Counted from the stretch's first letter, positions 7,842-15,735 are shown. The stretch: DNA of 64,000 nucleotides from Moritella sp. 5 (GCF_018219455.1 NZ_CP056122.1:1922001-1986000), one strand, 5' to 3'. Notes: generated by a model not told the origin, from the sequence alone. Made by a program: numbers and translations.

Positions 7842-8960
7842 ATGAAAAAAATAACAACTGTAGCTTTACTTGTCACCGTCCTTTCTGGGTGCGGATCAGA
7901 TTCATCTTCAACAGCTCCAGTTAAGCCGCCAACAGCGCCAGTTAACCCGCCAACAACGCCAGTTAAACCGAAGGCTGATTACGCATTTTCATCGGATAAG
8001 CTTGATGAATTGAAGCAATCGCGACAAGAGCTCCAAGAAAAAGCAATGACGCTCACTTATAATGGGGTGCAGTATGATAAAATTGAGTTTGCTGATGACA
8101 TTAGTGGTTCTGAAAAAATAATTAGGCTTACGGATAGTTTAGGCTTAAACAATGTTGACCTTTATCTTCCTGATGCTGAGGATAATGAGAATTGTATTAT
8201 TTACGCCGAAAGCAAGGTTCAGGATCAGTTTAATTGTGATGCTAATATACGCTCTATTTCTAGTGACACCACATTAATTGCTACGACGACGATTGATAAA
8301 AATCTCTCCGTCAGCTTTGAATATGATAATGAGATGTCGGAAGACGTTACCATTCTTGGTTCTACTATTTTAACAGAAGCCAAAAATGGCAACAAAGTAA
8401 CGATCACCACTTCCTTTGCCTTTAGCGATTTTTATCGTGATTTAATCCCTGGTGTTGAAACTGCTTCGACTCTTGGTGCGTCAACCTATTTCAAGCTTTT
8501 TGATATTGTGACTTCAAATCCAGGCAGTAATATGACCTTGAAGTTTAACAACTTTGTCGGCGGCAGTGCTGATGATGAGATCAACATGTACACCGGACTT
8601 ATGATCAATAGCAAGAAGATGACGACGATCGTAACCTCAACTGGTAAAGTTTTCTCTGGAGGCACGGATCTGTTCGCAGCCGGTAACCCACGAATTTTGC
8701 AACGTTCAGATACCAATAAAGCCATTGAGCTTAATAAGCAAGTGGGTGTGCATAGTTGGGCGGAGGACGGTAAAACAGCCAAAGAATTCCCGTACACCAA
8801 CGAAAGTCATCGTAAGCAAGCGACCTATTTTAATAAGGTGATGGGAGATAAAGGGGTTGATTTTTATATCTTTACTTTAGACTCGGCTCCTGCTAGCGGC
8901 GCGCACTGGATAACTAAAGCAGACTCTGATAAATACGACTTTATCACTCGTATTGAGTAA
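7842..8960 (+). CDS. Uncharacterised lipoprotein with a proline-rich linker
   Basis: From the ATG at 7842 the protein starts MKKITTVALLVTVLSGCGSD, a clear lipoprotein signal with the lipobox LSGC, so it is predicted to be membrane-anchored. A short repeat linker follows (APVKPPT / APVNPPT / TPVKP, about residues 26-43). The mature domain of about 320 residues is unrecognised. I chose 7842 over 7830 because the signal peptide begins there and TGAG lies about 8 nt upstream. The linker is a three-fold repeat that could vary in copy number by slippage. Confidence 0.8.
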   Translation: MKKITTVALLVTVLSGCGSDSSSTAPVKPPTAPVNPPTTPVKPKADYAFSSDKLDELKQSRQELQEKAMTLTYNGVQYDKIEFADDISGSEKIIRLTDSLGLNNVDLYLPDAEDNENCIIYAESKVQDQFNCDANIRSISSDTTLIATTTIDKNLSVSFEYDNEMSEDVTILGSTILTEAKNGNKVTITTSFAFSDFYRDLIPGVETASTLGASTYFKLFDIVTSNPGSNMTLKFNNFVGGSADDEINMYTGLMINSKKMTTIVTSTGKVFSGGTDLFAAGNPRILQRSDTNKAIELNKQVGVHSWAEDGKTAKEFPYTNESHRKQATYFNKVMGDKGVDFYIFTLDSAPASGAHWITKADSDKYDFITRIE

Positions 8961-9020
8961 GTCTTAATTTGGTACACACTTCAACACCTGATAATATTGA
9001 AGTGTGTACCAATCCAAGAC
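8961..9020. terminator. Very long stem-loop after the lipoprotein gene
   Basis: Arms TTGGTACACACTTCAA (8969-8984) and TTGAAGTGTGTACCAA (8997-9012) pair perfectly over 16 bp around a 12-nt loop. The outer GTCTT (8961-8965) and AAGAC (9016-9020) extend the stem past a bulge. There is no T-run. It begins right after the stop codon, so transcript end or 3'-end protection is the likely role. Confidence 0.7.
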
Positions 9021-9039
9021 TTCCATCCTAAACATTGAT

Positions 9040-9158
9040 GCATTTTACCTTCGGTATATCCTGTCATTTGGCTCAGAGTTGAACAAATCTTTTTGTTCAT
9101 GGATACCATCAACTAAATCAATCAGGCCGATACCTATCTTGTAATATCTTACATCTTA
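9040..9158 (-). pseudogene. umuC: umuC fragment 1 (3' end with an internal deletion)
   Basis: The bases match the 3' end of the intact umuC. CATTTTACC...GGTATATCCTG corresponds to about 2140-2175, and then TCAGAGTTGAACAAATC through TTACATCTT corresponds to about 2311-2397. About 135 bp between the two parts are missing. The identity over the second part is very high, so the loss or copying is fairly recent. Confidence 0.85.
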
Positions 9159-9279
9159 AAGCATACACAACCTTTACGCATGCCTCCGACTACAAATCTT
9201 TAAACGTTATTATTTCTAATGATCTCCTATAACACAGCTATTTATAGAGGTTAAATTGATTAATACACCATTTAAAATT

Positions 9280-9313
9280 CTATTGATAGGTCCCCTTATA
9301 AACTTATCAATAG
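9280..9313. terminator. Stem-loop before leader copy B
   Basis: Arms CTATTGATA (9280-9288) and TATCAATAG (9305-9313) form a 9-bp stem with an AT-rich loop. No T-run follows. Its role is unclear. Confidence 0.4.
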
Positions 9314-9329
9314 GGCTCCTAACCCAGTC

Positions 9330-9480
9330 TCGATTCGTCAAAAGGCAGTCAGATTTATCTTGTAGCCTAAAATTAATATCAATATAATCAGTTTCATAGT
9401 TAGTCTTGTATATAACTTACAAGACTAAATAAATGAATTTGGGGAATCGAGAGTCCTGTTATACAAATATTATGTTTCAA
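9330..9480 (+). repeat. Leader repeat copy B, before the second cassette group
   Basis: It shares with copy A the blocks CAAAAGGCAGTCAG, TTATCTTGTAG, ATATAATCAGT, CTTGTATATAACTTACAAG and the end block GGGGAATCGAGAGTCCTGTT (about 9436-9455). The CTCGTTTTCCC middle part of A is deleted here. The palindrome CTTGTATATAACTTACAAG (about 9406-9424) could be an operator or part of a promoter. Confidence 0.8.
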
Positions 9481-9518
9481 AAACGTACAATCAATCAGCA
9501 CTTTCATGGAGTAGGGCA

Positions 9519-10166
9519 ATGTTTAAAAAAGTATTTTTCCTATTGGTATCTTCCATATTTGTTCTTTGTTCGCATGGTGCTTCTGCGAGTACAGAATATG
9601 ATGTTGAAAATGGAAGAGAAATCATAAAACTATTGCAAAATGAGATTTATGTTAAGGTTAAACTTAGTAAAGAAGAATTATCAAACACTAAAGTTGATTT
9701 TCAAGAATATTATCAACAAGAAGTCCTCCCTCGTTTAGATAATATATCAAAGAATATTAACGAGTCCGCAATTCATTGGATTGATTTAGATTTTGATGGT
9801 AAACCTGAGCTTGTTTTCTGGACAGAGGGGTTATCACCAACAAGTTGGGGAGCTAATGAATATCTGTTCATTGTTAGTATCAATGAAAAATCAAATCCGG
9901 TGATTTTGAAATCTATGGATTTAGGTGATGTTTCACGAAATGTAAAACAATACCGTTACGTCAAGTTTTGGCCAGAACCCAATAAAAATCGAGGTTATAA
10001 TGATTTTCTGAGGGCTGTATTGAGCTATGGTAACTTTGGAGTAAGTGGAAGTGGGATCATAAATTTACAGATAGAATGGAATCGCTACGGAAACAGCATT
10101 GAAATAAGTCGTTTTCACACAGCATTCCCGTTTAATATAGAGCTAAAAAATAAATCTGAGAACTGA
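9519..10166 (+). CDS. Uncharacterised secreted protein, 215 aa (cassette gene)
   Basis: The start MFKKVFFLLVSSIFVLCSHG leads to a signal-peptidase site after ASA (about residue 23), so the product is predicted to be periplasmic or secreted. The mature part is unrecognised. IHWIDLDFDGKPELVFWTEG (about residues 87-106) resembles the D-x-D-x-D-G calcium-loop pattern of FG-GAP/dockerin-like repeats. ATGGAGTAGGG gives a ribosome site before the ATG. An attC-like site begins 2 nt after the stop. Confidence 0.78.
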   Translation: MFKKVFFLLVSSIFVLCSHGASASTEYDVENGREIIKLLQNEIYVKVKLSKEELSNTKVDFQEYYQQEVLPRLDNISKNINESAIHWIDLDFDGKPELVFWTEGLSPTSWGANEYLFIVSINEKSNPVILKSMDLGDVSRNVKQYRYVKFWPEPNKNRGYNDFLRAVLSYGNFGVSGSGIINLQIEWNRYGNSIEISRFHTAFPFNIELKNKSEN

Positions 10167-10167
10167 A

Positions 10168-10215
10168 AGCTAACAAAAAAACCAGGGGAGATCGCCCCTT
10201 AGCAAAGCGTTAATC
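10168..10215 (+). mobile_element. attC: attC-like site 3 (short form)
   Basis: AGCTAAC (10168-10174) and GTTAATC (10209-10215) flank a hairpin with GGGG and CCCC arms. At 48 bp it is shorter than usual, but short attC sites of about 55-60 bp are known. The position, between a stop codon and the next start, supports the call. Confidence 0.6.
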
Positions 10216-10225
10216 TTAAAATGGT

Positions 10226-10702
10226 ATGTATATGAATAAAATAATATTACTGACGTTTTCTATTTTAATTGTTTCAGGTTGTGCAACCAACGCAACCGCG
10301 CCAAGTTACGCTGAAGCACCATTACCAGAGGTGACTTGCGATAAGGCCATTTTGTATGTTTTTAGAGATTATGCAGAACCAACCGCGTGGTCTTCATATT
10401 TGTTAGTTGACGGTAAGGAAGTGATATCATTACAGCAAGAAGGGTTTACTTGGGTATATTTAGCTCCAGGAGATCGTCAATTTATAAACGGGTGGTCTGC
10501 TCTAGCCGGTATGCCAGACGTTAAGTTTAATCATTCAATTGAAGCGGGAAAACTATACTCTTTTGAAATGAAGAGCCGCGTTGCTGTTAATAGAACCTCT
10601 ATAACGTCGACAACAGAAATTGACCTACTTAGTTTTGATGAGGCTGAAAAGCGATTAAAGCTATGTTGTAGGTATGTAGCACCAACCGATATGAAACAAT
10701 AA
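10226..10702 (+). CDS. DUF2846-like lipoprotein (cassette gene)
   Basis: The protein begins MNKIILLTFSILIVSGCATN (from the second ATG at 10232), a lipoprotein signal with lipobox VSGC. The mature part follows the DUF2846 pattern: a first strand ILYVFRDYAEPTAWSS, then YLLVDGKEVISLQQEGFTWV, and a gly-x-Pro-Gly-type turn LAPGDRQF. It ends with a beta strand LYSFEMKSRV. These are small envelope lipoproteins of unknown role. Full length is 158 residues from 10226. Flanking attC sites make it a cassette. Confidence 0.8.
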   Translation: MYMNKIILLTFSILIVSGCATNATAPSYAEAPLPEVTCDKAILYVFRDYAEPTAWSSYLLVDGKEVISLQQEGFTWVYLAPGDRQFINGWSALAGMPDVKFNHSIEAGKLYSFEMKSRVAVNRTSITSTTEIDLLSFDEAEKRLKLCCRYVAPTDMKQ

Positions 10703-10728
10703 CGGGTATGTTTTACAGTCAGATAGCA

Positions 10729-10829
10729 GCCTAACAAGTGCCTGCAAGGGACATAATTAGTCAGCCCGTTTTGCTAAAAGTAGCAAAAAATCGGTCCAAC
10801 TCGTTTTTCTCCTGAGGCAGGCGTTAGCT
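10729..10829 (+). mobile_element. attC: attC recombination site 4
   Basis: GCCTAAC (10729-10735) fits RYYYAAC exactly, and the site ends GTTAGCT (10823-10829). The outer arms CTAACAAGTGCCTGC and GAGGCAGGCGTTAG are complementary with unpaired bases. The inner part has TTTTGCTAAAA and TAGCAAAAA stretches that also pair. Confidence 0.88.
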
Positions 10830-10863
10830 TAAATTCGTAAAATTGATTCAGGAGCAGAATAAC

Positions 10864-11112
10864 ATGGAACCTGAAAAACGTTTTTGCAAAAAATGTAATG
10901 AAGGGGTCGATCATATTGGGGTTATAGTAAAGCCTCAGAATAATTCCAATATGGGAAGAAAGGCAAAGGTCAAAGAGTTTATATCTGCACTTGTTGCTGG
11001 CTGGGGGGCTGGAGGCACTGCTGGGTTTATGGAGCTAAGAGATTTACATTTAATATGTACAAACTGTGGTCATAAAACAATTGAAAGATACCGTGGTGAT
11101 CTAGATTATTAA
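10864..11112 (+). CDS. Small protein with two CxxC knuckles (cassette gene)
   Basis: From the ATG at 10864 (with GGAG 9 nt before it) the protein has 82 residues. The N-terminal FCKKCNEGVDHI and the C-terminal ICTNCGHKTIERY supply four cysteines in two CxxC pairs, the layout of a zinc ribbon. Between them is a glycine-rich, possibly membrane-associated stretch (VAGWGAGGTAG). The function is unknown. It resembles small zinc-ribbon proteins often found alone in bacterial genomes. An attC follows 6 nt after its stop. Confidence 0.78.
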   Translation: MEPEKRFCKKCNEGVDHIGVIVKPQNNSNMGRKAKVKEFISALVAGWGAGGTAGFMELRDLHLICTNCGHKTIERYRGDLDY

Positions 11113-11118
11113 ATATTA

Positions 11119-11217
11119 AGCTAACAAGCTGTTAAACAAGGACAAAAACAGTTAACTTTGCTCCTTCGTCGCTAATTTAACCAACCATTATTTTCCACTT
11201 AGCAAGGCGCTTTGGTA
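11119..11217 (+). mobile_element. attC: attC recombination site 5 (3' end degenerate)
   Basis: It starts AGCTAACAAG. The inner part AAGGACAAAAACAG ... CTCCTTCGTCGC belongs to the same sequence family as attC 1. The 3' end reads GGCGCTTTGG rather than GCGTTAGC, so the right core site has mutated. Confidence 0.75.
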
Positions 11218-11230
11218 TGCAGGAGCCTAA

Positions 11231-11455
11231 ATGAATATTTTCACTAACAAAACTCTTCTAGCTTCTTTGTTGTTACTTAGCTTGGGAATATTATCGCTAA
11301 TAGCCGAAAGTACATTTTATCAATTTCTTGATAATGACGGCCATCTTCATGAGAGTATGTTTCTGCCACTTGGTATGATAAGTATTGTAGTTGGTATGTT
11401 GTTTTTATTAATTTATATAATACAAAAAATACGATGCGCGTTTAATAAAAAGTAA
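11231..11455 (+). CDS. DUF3955-like small membrane protein (cassette gene)
   Basis: This 74-residue protein has two membrane segments (about residues 9-27 and 46-66). Between them is the motif ESTFYQFLDNDGHLHES, then MFLPLGM. That motif is typical of the DUF3955 family, small inner-membrane proteins of unknown role. AGGAGCC lies 5-6 nt before the ATG. It is the last plus-strand gene of the second cassette group. No attC is visible after it, and the diguanylate cyclase gene points towards it from the right. Confidence 0.75.
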   Translation: MNIFTNKTLLASLLLLSLGILSLIAESTFYQFLDNDGHLHESMFLPLGMISIVVGMLFLLIYIIQKIRCAFNKK

Positions 11456-11502
11456 ATTGTATATAAAGCGACGCTAAATCATCGCCACTTTGTCGCCATG
11501 GA

Positions 11503-12813
11503 TTAATTAGCAATTTCCAAACGATTACGTCCAAGTTCTTTCGCTTTATAAAGTGCCATATCAGCAGTATTAATTAAGGCATTGATGTCATAATTGCAAT
11601 GAACAGGAGCTATTGATAAACCAATGCTGACGGATACTTTCACGTTTTTATCTGCATGGGTAAATACCATGTCGTTAAAGCTACTGCATAGGCGCTCACC
11701 CAATGTTTGAGCATCTTTAAGTGATATTTCACTTAACAGAATAACGAATTCCTCCCCACCATAACGAGCTAAAATATCATCTTTGCGAAGAATCGATGAA
11801 AAACACTTAGCAACGCCCTGCAATACTTTATCTCCCATTGCATGCCCAAAATTGTCATTCACCTGTTTAAAGTGATCGATGTCGCACATCATGACTGCAG
11901 CGGAGTGCTGATAGCGTTGCATTTGATGAAGTTTTTTTGTACCTATTTCAAAAAGAAAGCGTCTATTGTAAAGACCAGTTAAAGGATCGGTTGTTGCCAA
12001 TAAATGTAGTTTATTATTCATATCACGTAATTCTACAGTACGCTCTTTGACCATAAAATCTAGTGTGTCATTTTGATTAATTAGCTCTTGTTCTGCACGT
12101 TTGTGTTTGTTTTGCACATCTTTCAGACGTACTAATAACTGGTTCAACAAACTAGTGATTACACCCAGCTCGTTTTTACTATGCAAATTACCAACTACTA
12201 ATTTTTTAGTTGGGTTATTCGGATCTATTTCGTTGACTTGACAACCTAAATTCATTAATGGACGGGTCAGCGTATAATAAAATAGAATCAATAAGCAGAT
12301 ACTAAGAATCATATTTTGAAATAAACTTCCGATAATAGTACGAAAAGCTCGTTGAAAAAATTTTTCGGCAACAAGGTAATGATCCAAGTGCACTTCAATA
12401 TTTCCTATCTCAATTTCGCTTCCCGGATAGGTTAGTGGTACGACAATTGGAGTGTCACAATTGAATAGCAGCTCTGAAAGCCCTGATAAATATGATTGGT
12501 AGGGGGCTCGTTCGATTTTATAAAGGTATGTACCTAAATCATCAATAATATACACATGTTGAAATAACTCATATTCAGATAAACCTTTCGCTACCGTTGC
12601 TGCTAATAATGGGTCAATATTAAACACGGCCTGAGCCGCTTGGTAGCGCATTGCATAAACCATTTTTTCTGCATGTTTCCTAGTGCTCACTTGTTCGTCA
12701 AGCAGATCAAGCGTAATGGTTGCAGAGGCAAAGAACAGTCCTAAAATGAGGGTGACGGAAAGCGTGTAGATCGTTTGATTAAACCAAATGTGGTCTCGTA
12801 ATCTTAATTTCAT
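11503..12813 (-). CDS. Membrane-bound diguanylate cyclase (GGDEF)
   Basis: The 436-residue protein makes c-di-GMP from two GTP. A membrane segment at about residues 16-34 and another at about 160-180 flank a periplasmic sensor region of about 125 residues. A HAMP-like and coiled-coil linker leads to the GGDEF domain (about 270-436). The active site reads RYGGEEFVIL, and RKDD five residues before GGEEF forms an intact inhibitory site. It overlaps the upstream periplasmic binding protein gene by 4 bp (ATGA), so the two are translated together. The pair may sense a small molecule in the periplasm and change c-di-GMP. That link is inferred. Confidence 0.93.
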   Translation of the reverse strand: MKLRLRDHIWFNQTIYTLSVTLILGLFFASATITLDLLDEQVSTRKHAEKMVYAMRYQAAQAVFNIDPLLAATVAKGLSEYELFQHVYIIDDLGTYLYKIERAPYQSYLSGLSELLFNCDTPIVVPLTYPGSEIEIGNIEVHLDHYLVAEKFFQRAFRTIIGSLFQNMILSICLLILFYYTLTRPLMNLGCQVNEIDPNNPTKKLVVGNLHSKNELGVITSLLNQLLVRLKDVQNKHKRAEQELINQNDTLDFMVKERTVELRDMNNKLHLLATTDPLTGLYNRRFLFEIGTKKLHQMQRYQHSAAVMMCDIDHFKQVNDNFGHAMGDKVLQGVAKCFSSILRKDDILARYGGEEFVILLSEISLKDAQTLGERLCSSFNDMVFTHADKNVKVSVSIGLSIAPVHCNYDINALINTADMALYKAKELGRNRLEIAN

Positions 12814-13700
12814 GTTGGTAGGTTAATTTTATCTGAGTTTAAAAAATCACTATAAACTTTTCGGTAACGTATTTTTGAATCGTCATCCAAAAAATATTCG
12901 TAGAAACTTCTAAAGTCATCGCGTTTTACCGCTTTAACCAGCAAAGTGTTAATCTTTTTTATAACAGCCTCACCCCAAGGTGTCTTAGAGCAGCCAATAT
13001 AACCGATCGTATAATCTTTAATTTCACTGATTGGTAGTAGGGCGATATCATCAGATACTCCGATGGCGCGCCCATGGAATTGACTTTCAACAGGTTGAGC
13101 AAACATGGCGTCTATATTCCCTTTAATTAACATTCTCAATAAGCCTTTTGGACCTTCATTACCGACCCTTTCGATAATGCTCTCAGATCCTTTATATTTA
13201 TCTAGAAGAGCATCGATCGGTTTGGTATAAGAGCGACCATTTGAATAGCCAAGACGCATCCCGCCAGATTGAATTATTTTTTCAAGGGATACACGTCCTA
13301 ATTTATCTTTAAAATCATTAAATTTCGGTAAATCATTTTTACGTACGACAAGACTGTTGGGTAACAGCAGTCGTGCGGGTTTGCTAAAAATAATAAATTT
13401 TTCACGTTCAGGAGTTTTAAGTAAAGTAACTGAGCAAGCATTTAACCCCTTTTTCATATCACGCAACGTGCGTTTAAACGGTGAGATTAGTACCTGAGAG
13501 TCAAAATCTTCCATTCGATTAATCAGGTAACTTTCAATCTGGTCTGAATATCCTTTTCCAGAATAAGGTCCATGAACAATGCTTAAAGGTGGGAATTCTG
13601 GTTTGTACCATGTAATAGTTTTATTTGCATTTGCTGATACCTGACCCACATATAAAAAAATAACGATAAAGCAGATATAATTTATTTTATAAATTGTCAT
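12810..13700 (-). CDS. Periplasmic solute-binding-like protein (type II fold)
   Basis: The protein has 296 residues and starts with a signal peptide (cleavage probably after VSANA, about residue 25). The mature start TITWYKPEFPPLSIVHGPY followed by GKGYSDQIESYL matches amino-acid-type binding proteins (SBP_bac_3 fold). No ABC permease or ATPase is nearby. Instead it is the first gene of an operon with a diguanylate cyclase whose sensor region lies in the same compartment. It may deliver a ligand signal to that enzyme rather than feed a transporter. Confidence 0.8.
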   Translation of the reverse strand: MTIYKINYICFIVIFLYVGQVSANANKTITWYKPEFPPLSIVHGPYSGKGYSDQIESYLINRMEDFDSQVLISPFKRTLRDMKKGLNACSVTLLKTPEREKFIIFSKPARLLLPNSLVVRKNDLPKFNDFKDKLGRVSLEKIIQSGGMRLGYSNGRSYTKPIDALLDKYKGSESIIERVGNEGPKGLLRMLIKGNIDAMFAQPVESQFHGRAIGVSDDIALLPISEIKDYTIGYIGCSKTPWGEAVIKKINTLLVKAVKRDDFRSFYEYFLDDDSKIRYRKVYSDFLNSDKINLPT

Positions 13701-14363
13701 TTAACCCTTCTTTTCATCTTCTGAATCTGCACTTTCTAATATATCTTTTCGAATACTAATTTTTAACGGTTCTTGCTTCTTATCTTATATAGTATGCGTA
13801 GTGGTATTAAGCCTCTAATTTGTGGTCAAATCCGATATACCACTAGCATTACTCTGCTACATCCTTCGCTGAAGAGAGGTTATTGGTTTTAATACTTTTA
13901 ATAAAAAATACATATGGAGTTACGATCATAAAAATAGCCAATAATGCATAGAAATGGAAAGGCATGGAGGCTTCTTTGGATAATTAGCATCGTGAAATAG
14001 TGCTAAGGTCTAAGCAAATAAGTAATTATTAAAACAAAAATTAATTATAAAAAAAATGTTTTATTTGTAAGTATTTGTAACTGTTAATCCCTTATTAGTG
14101 ATTTTTTATTTCGAGATGAAATTGTCCTGAGTGGTCTATATGAATATAAAGTTGATAACGCACATCCTCAATATAAGCGACCTCAATAAATTATTTGTGT
14201 GTGTCCATGCCAATAAAAACTATGTTATTTTTACTCATGCTAGTCATTATGCCCATGAGTATTATATGAAGGTAAGTATTACTGGGGCCCGGAGATAAAT
14301 AGCTTCACTTTATGTGGAGGAAAACCATCATACGGGGTCAGCTTTAATTGGACCGGGATTGAT
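13701..14363. other. Long gap, mostly non-coding
   Basis: The stretch is AT-rich. The part next to 13700 should contain the promoter of the binding-protein operon. I see only one possible small minus-strand ORF (13849-13965) and no family I recognise. Confidence 0.5.
13849..13965 (-). CDS. Possible 38-aa membrane peptide or C-terminal gene relic
   Basis: The frame reads MPFHFYALLAIFMIVTPYVF and continues with a basic-polar tail ending AKDVAE. One membrane helix is evident. It looks like the last helix of a larger membrane protein whose front part has been lost, or a single-helix small protein. No good ribosome site is visible. Confidence 0.3.
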   Translation of the reverse strand: MPFHFYALLAIFMIVTPYVFFIKSIKTNNLSSAKDVAE

Positions 14364-14425
14364 ATGCAGGAGCACTACAAAAACGGTTGGCTTTTGCTCC
14401 TTCGTCGCTCATTTAGCTATTCCTT
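14364..14425 (+). mobile_element. attC: Decayed attC remnant
   Basis: AGGAGCACTACAAAAACGG ... GGCTTTTGCTCCTTCGTCGC matches the inner part of attC sites 1 and 5. The outer arms are not recognisable. An ORF that crosses it (14314-14508) is not considered real. Confidence 0.6.
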
Positions 14426-14468
14426 ACAAATGGTTACACAGTAAAGCTATGTTTTATATGTTTTATTT

Positions 14469-14491
14469 AGTACTTTCATATCGAAAGTACT
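14469..14491 (+). promoter_or_regulatory. Hairpin next to the ribosome site of a small ORF
   Basis: Arms AGTACTTTC (14469-14477) and GAAAGTACT (14483-14491) pair perfectly with a 5-nt loop. The strong ribosome site GGAGGTGGGGG begins one base later. The hairpin may be the end of an upstream transcript or may shape access to the ribosome site. Confidence 0.45.
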
Positions 14492-14507
14492 GGAGGTGGG
14501 GGTTATA

Positions 14508-14603
14508 ATGTCATTCTTATTTAAAATGTTTAAGAAGAAACGTACATCCGTTGATTTAAGTGAAAAGCTAAAATACGCGATGCTTGAAAATCCAAGTAGA
14601 TAA
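14508..14603 (+). CDS. Small basic protein, 31 aa
   Basis: The ORF reads MSFLFKMFKKKRTSVDLSEK and continues with LKYAMLENPSR. A very strong ribosome site (GGAGGTGGGGG) lies upstream, and a terminator starts 7 nt after the stop (14611-14636). Promoter-to-terminator packing this tight argues for a real gene. The N-terminal half looks like a short amphipathic, membrane-binding helix with a KKKR patch. The function is unknown. Confidence 0.55.
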   Translation: MSFLFKMFKKKRTSVDLSEKLKYAMLENPSR

Positions 14604-14610
14604 AAATTCG

Positions 14611-14636
14611 AAAGGCCTCTTAACTAGAGGCTTTTT
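14611..14636 (+). terminator. Rho-independent terminator
   Basis: AAAGGCCTCT (14611-14620) pairs with AGAGGCTTT, and the T-run CTTTTT closes the element at 14636. Confidence 0.8.
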
Positions 14637-14693
14637 GGATTTAGGGATAAAGTCCTTCATATGGGATCTTGATGTGGTTTAATTCTATAGTGG

Positions 14694-15605
14694 TTAGCCT
14701 TGCTCATAATCCGCCATTTCTTGTTTTATCCAGTCAGTAAATACTTTAATTCTTGCTCTTTTGGCTGAATTTGGATCAAAAATAAGAAAACGGTAACATA
14801 CGGTAGGATGTTTTATATCAAAAGGCGTAACAAGCAACCCATTTTCTAAATATTGTGAAAAGAGTGCCTTTGATGTGAGTGCTACACCATGACCAGCTAA
14901 TACCGCATTTAACGCCAAGTCACTAGATGATACTTCGCTCCACATTTTATGTTTCTGAAAATCCTTAATTTTAGCTTCGACAAACCAATCAGGCCAGTCA
15001 ATGCTTGCTTTTGTTATTTTGATTAACCAGCAATTTAAAATATCTTTAGGCTCTTTTAATTGCATTTGCTTGGCAAGTTTTGGTGAACAAACCGGATATG
15101 CATTGTCTTGACCAAATGGAACATAAGTTAAATTGTCGGGGATTTTGATGTTCTCGTTCTCACTAAAACGAATAGCTAAATCAATATGATTTTGTTGTAA
15201 ATCTTCAATATCGCTAGAGCTTACAATCTTAATGCTTATTTCTGGGTGTAATATCGAGAACTTATACAAACGAGGCATTAGCCAAAAAGATGAAAAGCCC
15301 TGTGTTGAAGTAATAGTAATATTCCCTTCAATTGCTTCACATTGAATATCATTAAATCCTTGTATTAGGGTAGACAATGCTTGTTGAGTTGAGCAATAAA
15401 GCTTTTCACCGCTTTGCGTTAACTTCATTTTACGACCAGTACGGATAAACAACTTAACCTCTATCGCGTTTTCTAACTGTCTAATTTGCTGACTAACTGC
15501 CGCTTGTGAAACAAATAATTCTTCAGCGGCTTTACTGTAACTTTGGTGACGTGCGGCGCTTTCAAAAGTTCTTAAGGCATTTAAATGTTTAAGTCTGGCA
15601 TCCAT
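14694..15605 (-). CDS. LysR-family regulator, GcvA-like
   Basis: The 303-residue protein has the LysR size. The winged helix-turn-helix is in residues 1-65 (HLNALRTFESAARHQSYSKA, then FVSQAAVSQQIRQLE). The start DARLKHLNALRTFESAARH is typical of the GcvA/AmpR-like group. The effector-binding domain covers about 90-300. It is divergent from a small ORF at 15736, with about 130 bp between them that contain AT-rich T-N11-A-like sites. The target genes cannot be named. Confidence 0.93.
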   Translation of the reverse strand: MDARLKHLNALRTFESAARHQSYSKAAEELFVSQAAVSQQIRQLENAIEVKLFIRTGRKMKLTQSGEKLYCSTQQALSTLIQGFNDIQCEAIEGNITITSTQGFSSFWLMPRLYKFSILHPEISIKIVSSSDIEDLQQNHIDLAIRFSENENIKIPDNLTYVPFGQDNAYPVCSPKLAKQMQLKEPKDILNCWLIKITKASIDWPDWFVEAKIKDFQKHKMWSEVSSSDLALNAVLAGHGVALTSKALFSQYLENGLLVTPFDIKHPTVCYRFLIFDPNSAKRARIKVFTDWIKQEMADYEQG

Positions 15606-15735
15606 ATTTTTTCTCTATTCTTTTCCAATCAGAACTACTATAAGTTTTTCTTATATTAGTTGTTAGTTCTTATCGTTGGTTTTTAGTTTCCTTAATAGAC
15701 AAAATATACCAACAAACTAATACGAGGGTACAGGA

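Larger units (their letters stand above)
4242..11455 (+). mobile_element. Integron cassette cluster without a visible integrase (CALIN-like), discontinuous
   Basis: Small plus-strand genes alternate with attC-like sites at 4794, 5264, 10168, 10729 and 11119. Each site starts just after a stop codon and ends just before the next gene. The cluster is split at about 5.9-9.3 kb by a stretch where sites are missing or decayed. No integrase gene is in the window, so it may be immobile or served from elsewhere. Single decayed sites at about 14.36 and 20.18 kb extend the same pattern. Confidence 0.7.

Noticed and set aside
9433-9627. 64-codon ORF that begins MNLGNRESCYTN
   Set aside because: It is leader-repeat sequence running out of frame into the secreted-protein gene at 9519.
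14314-14508. 64-codon plus-strand ORF
   Set aside because: It crosses a decayed attC and has no ribosome site. The 31-codon ORF starting at 14508 is better supported.
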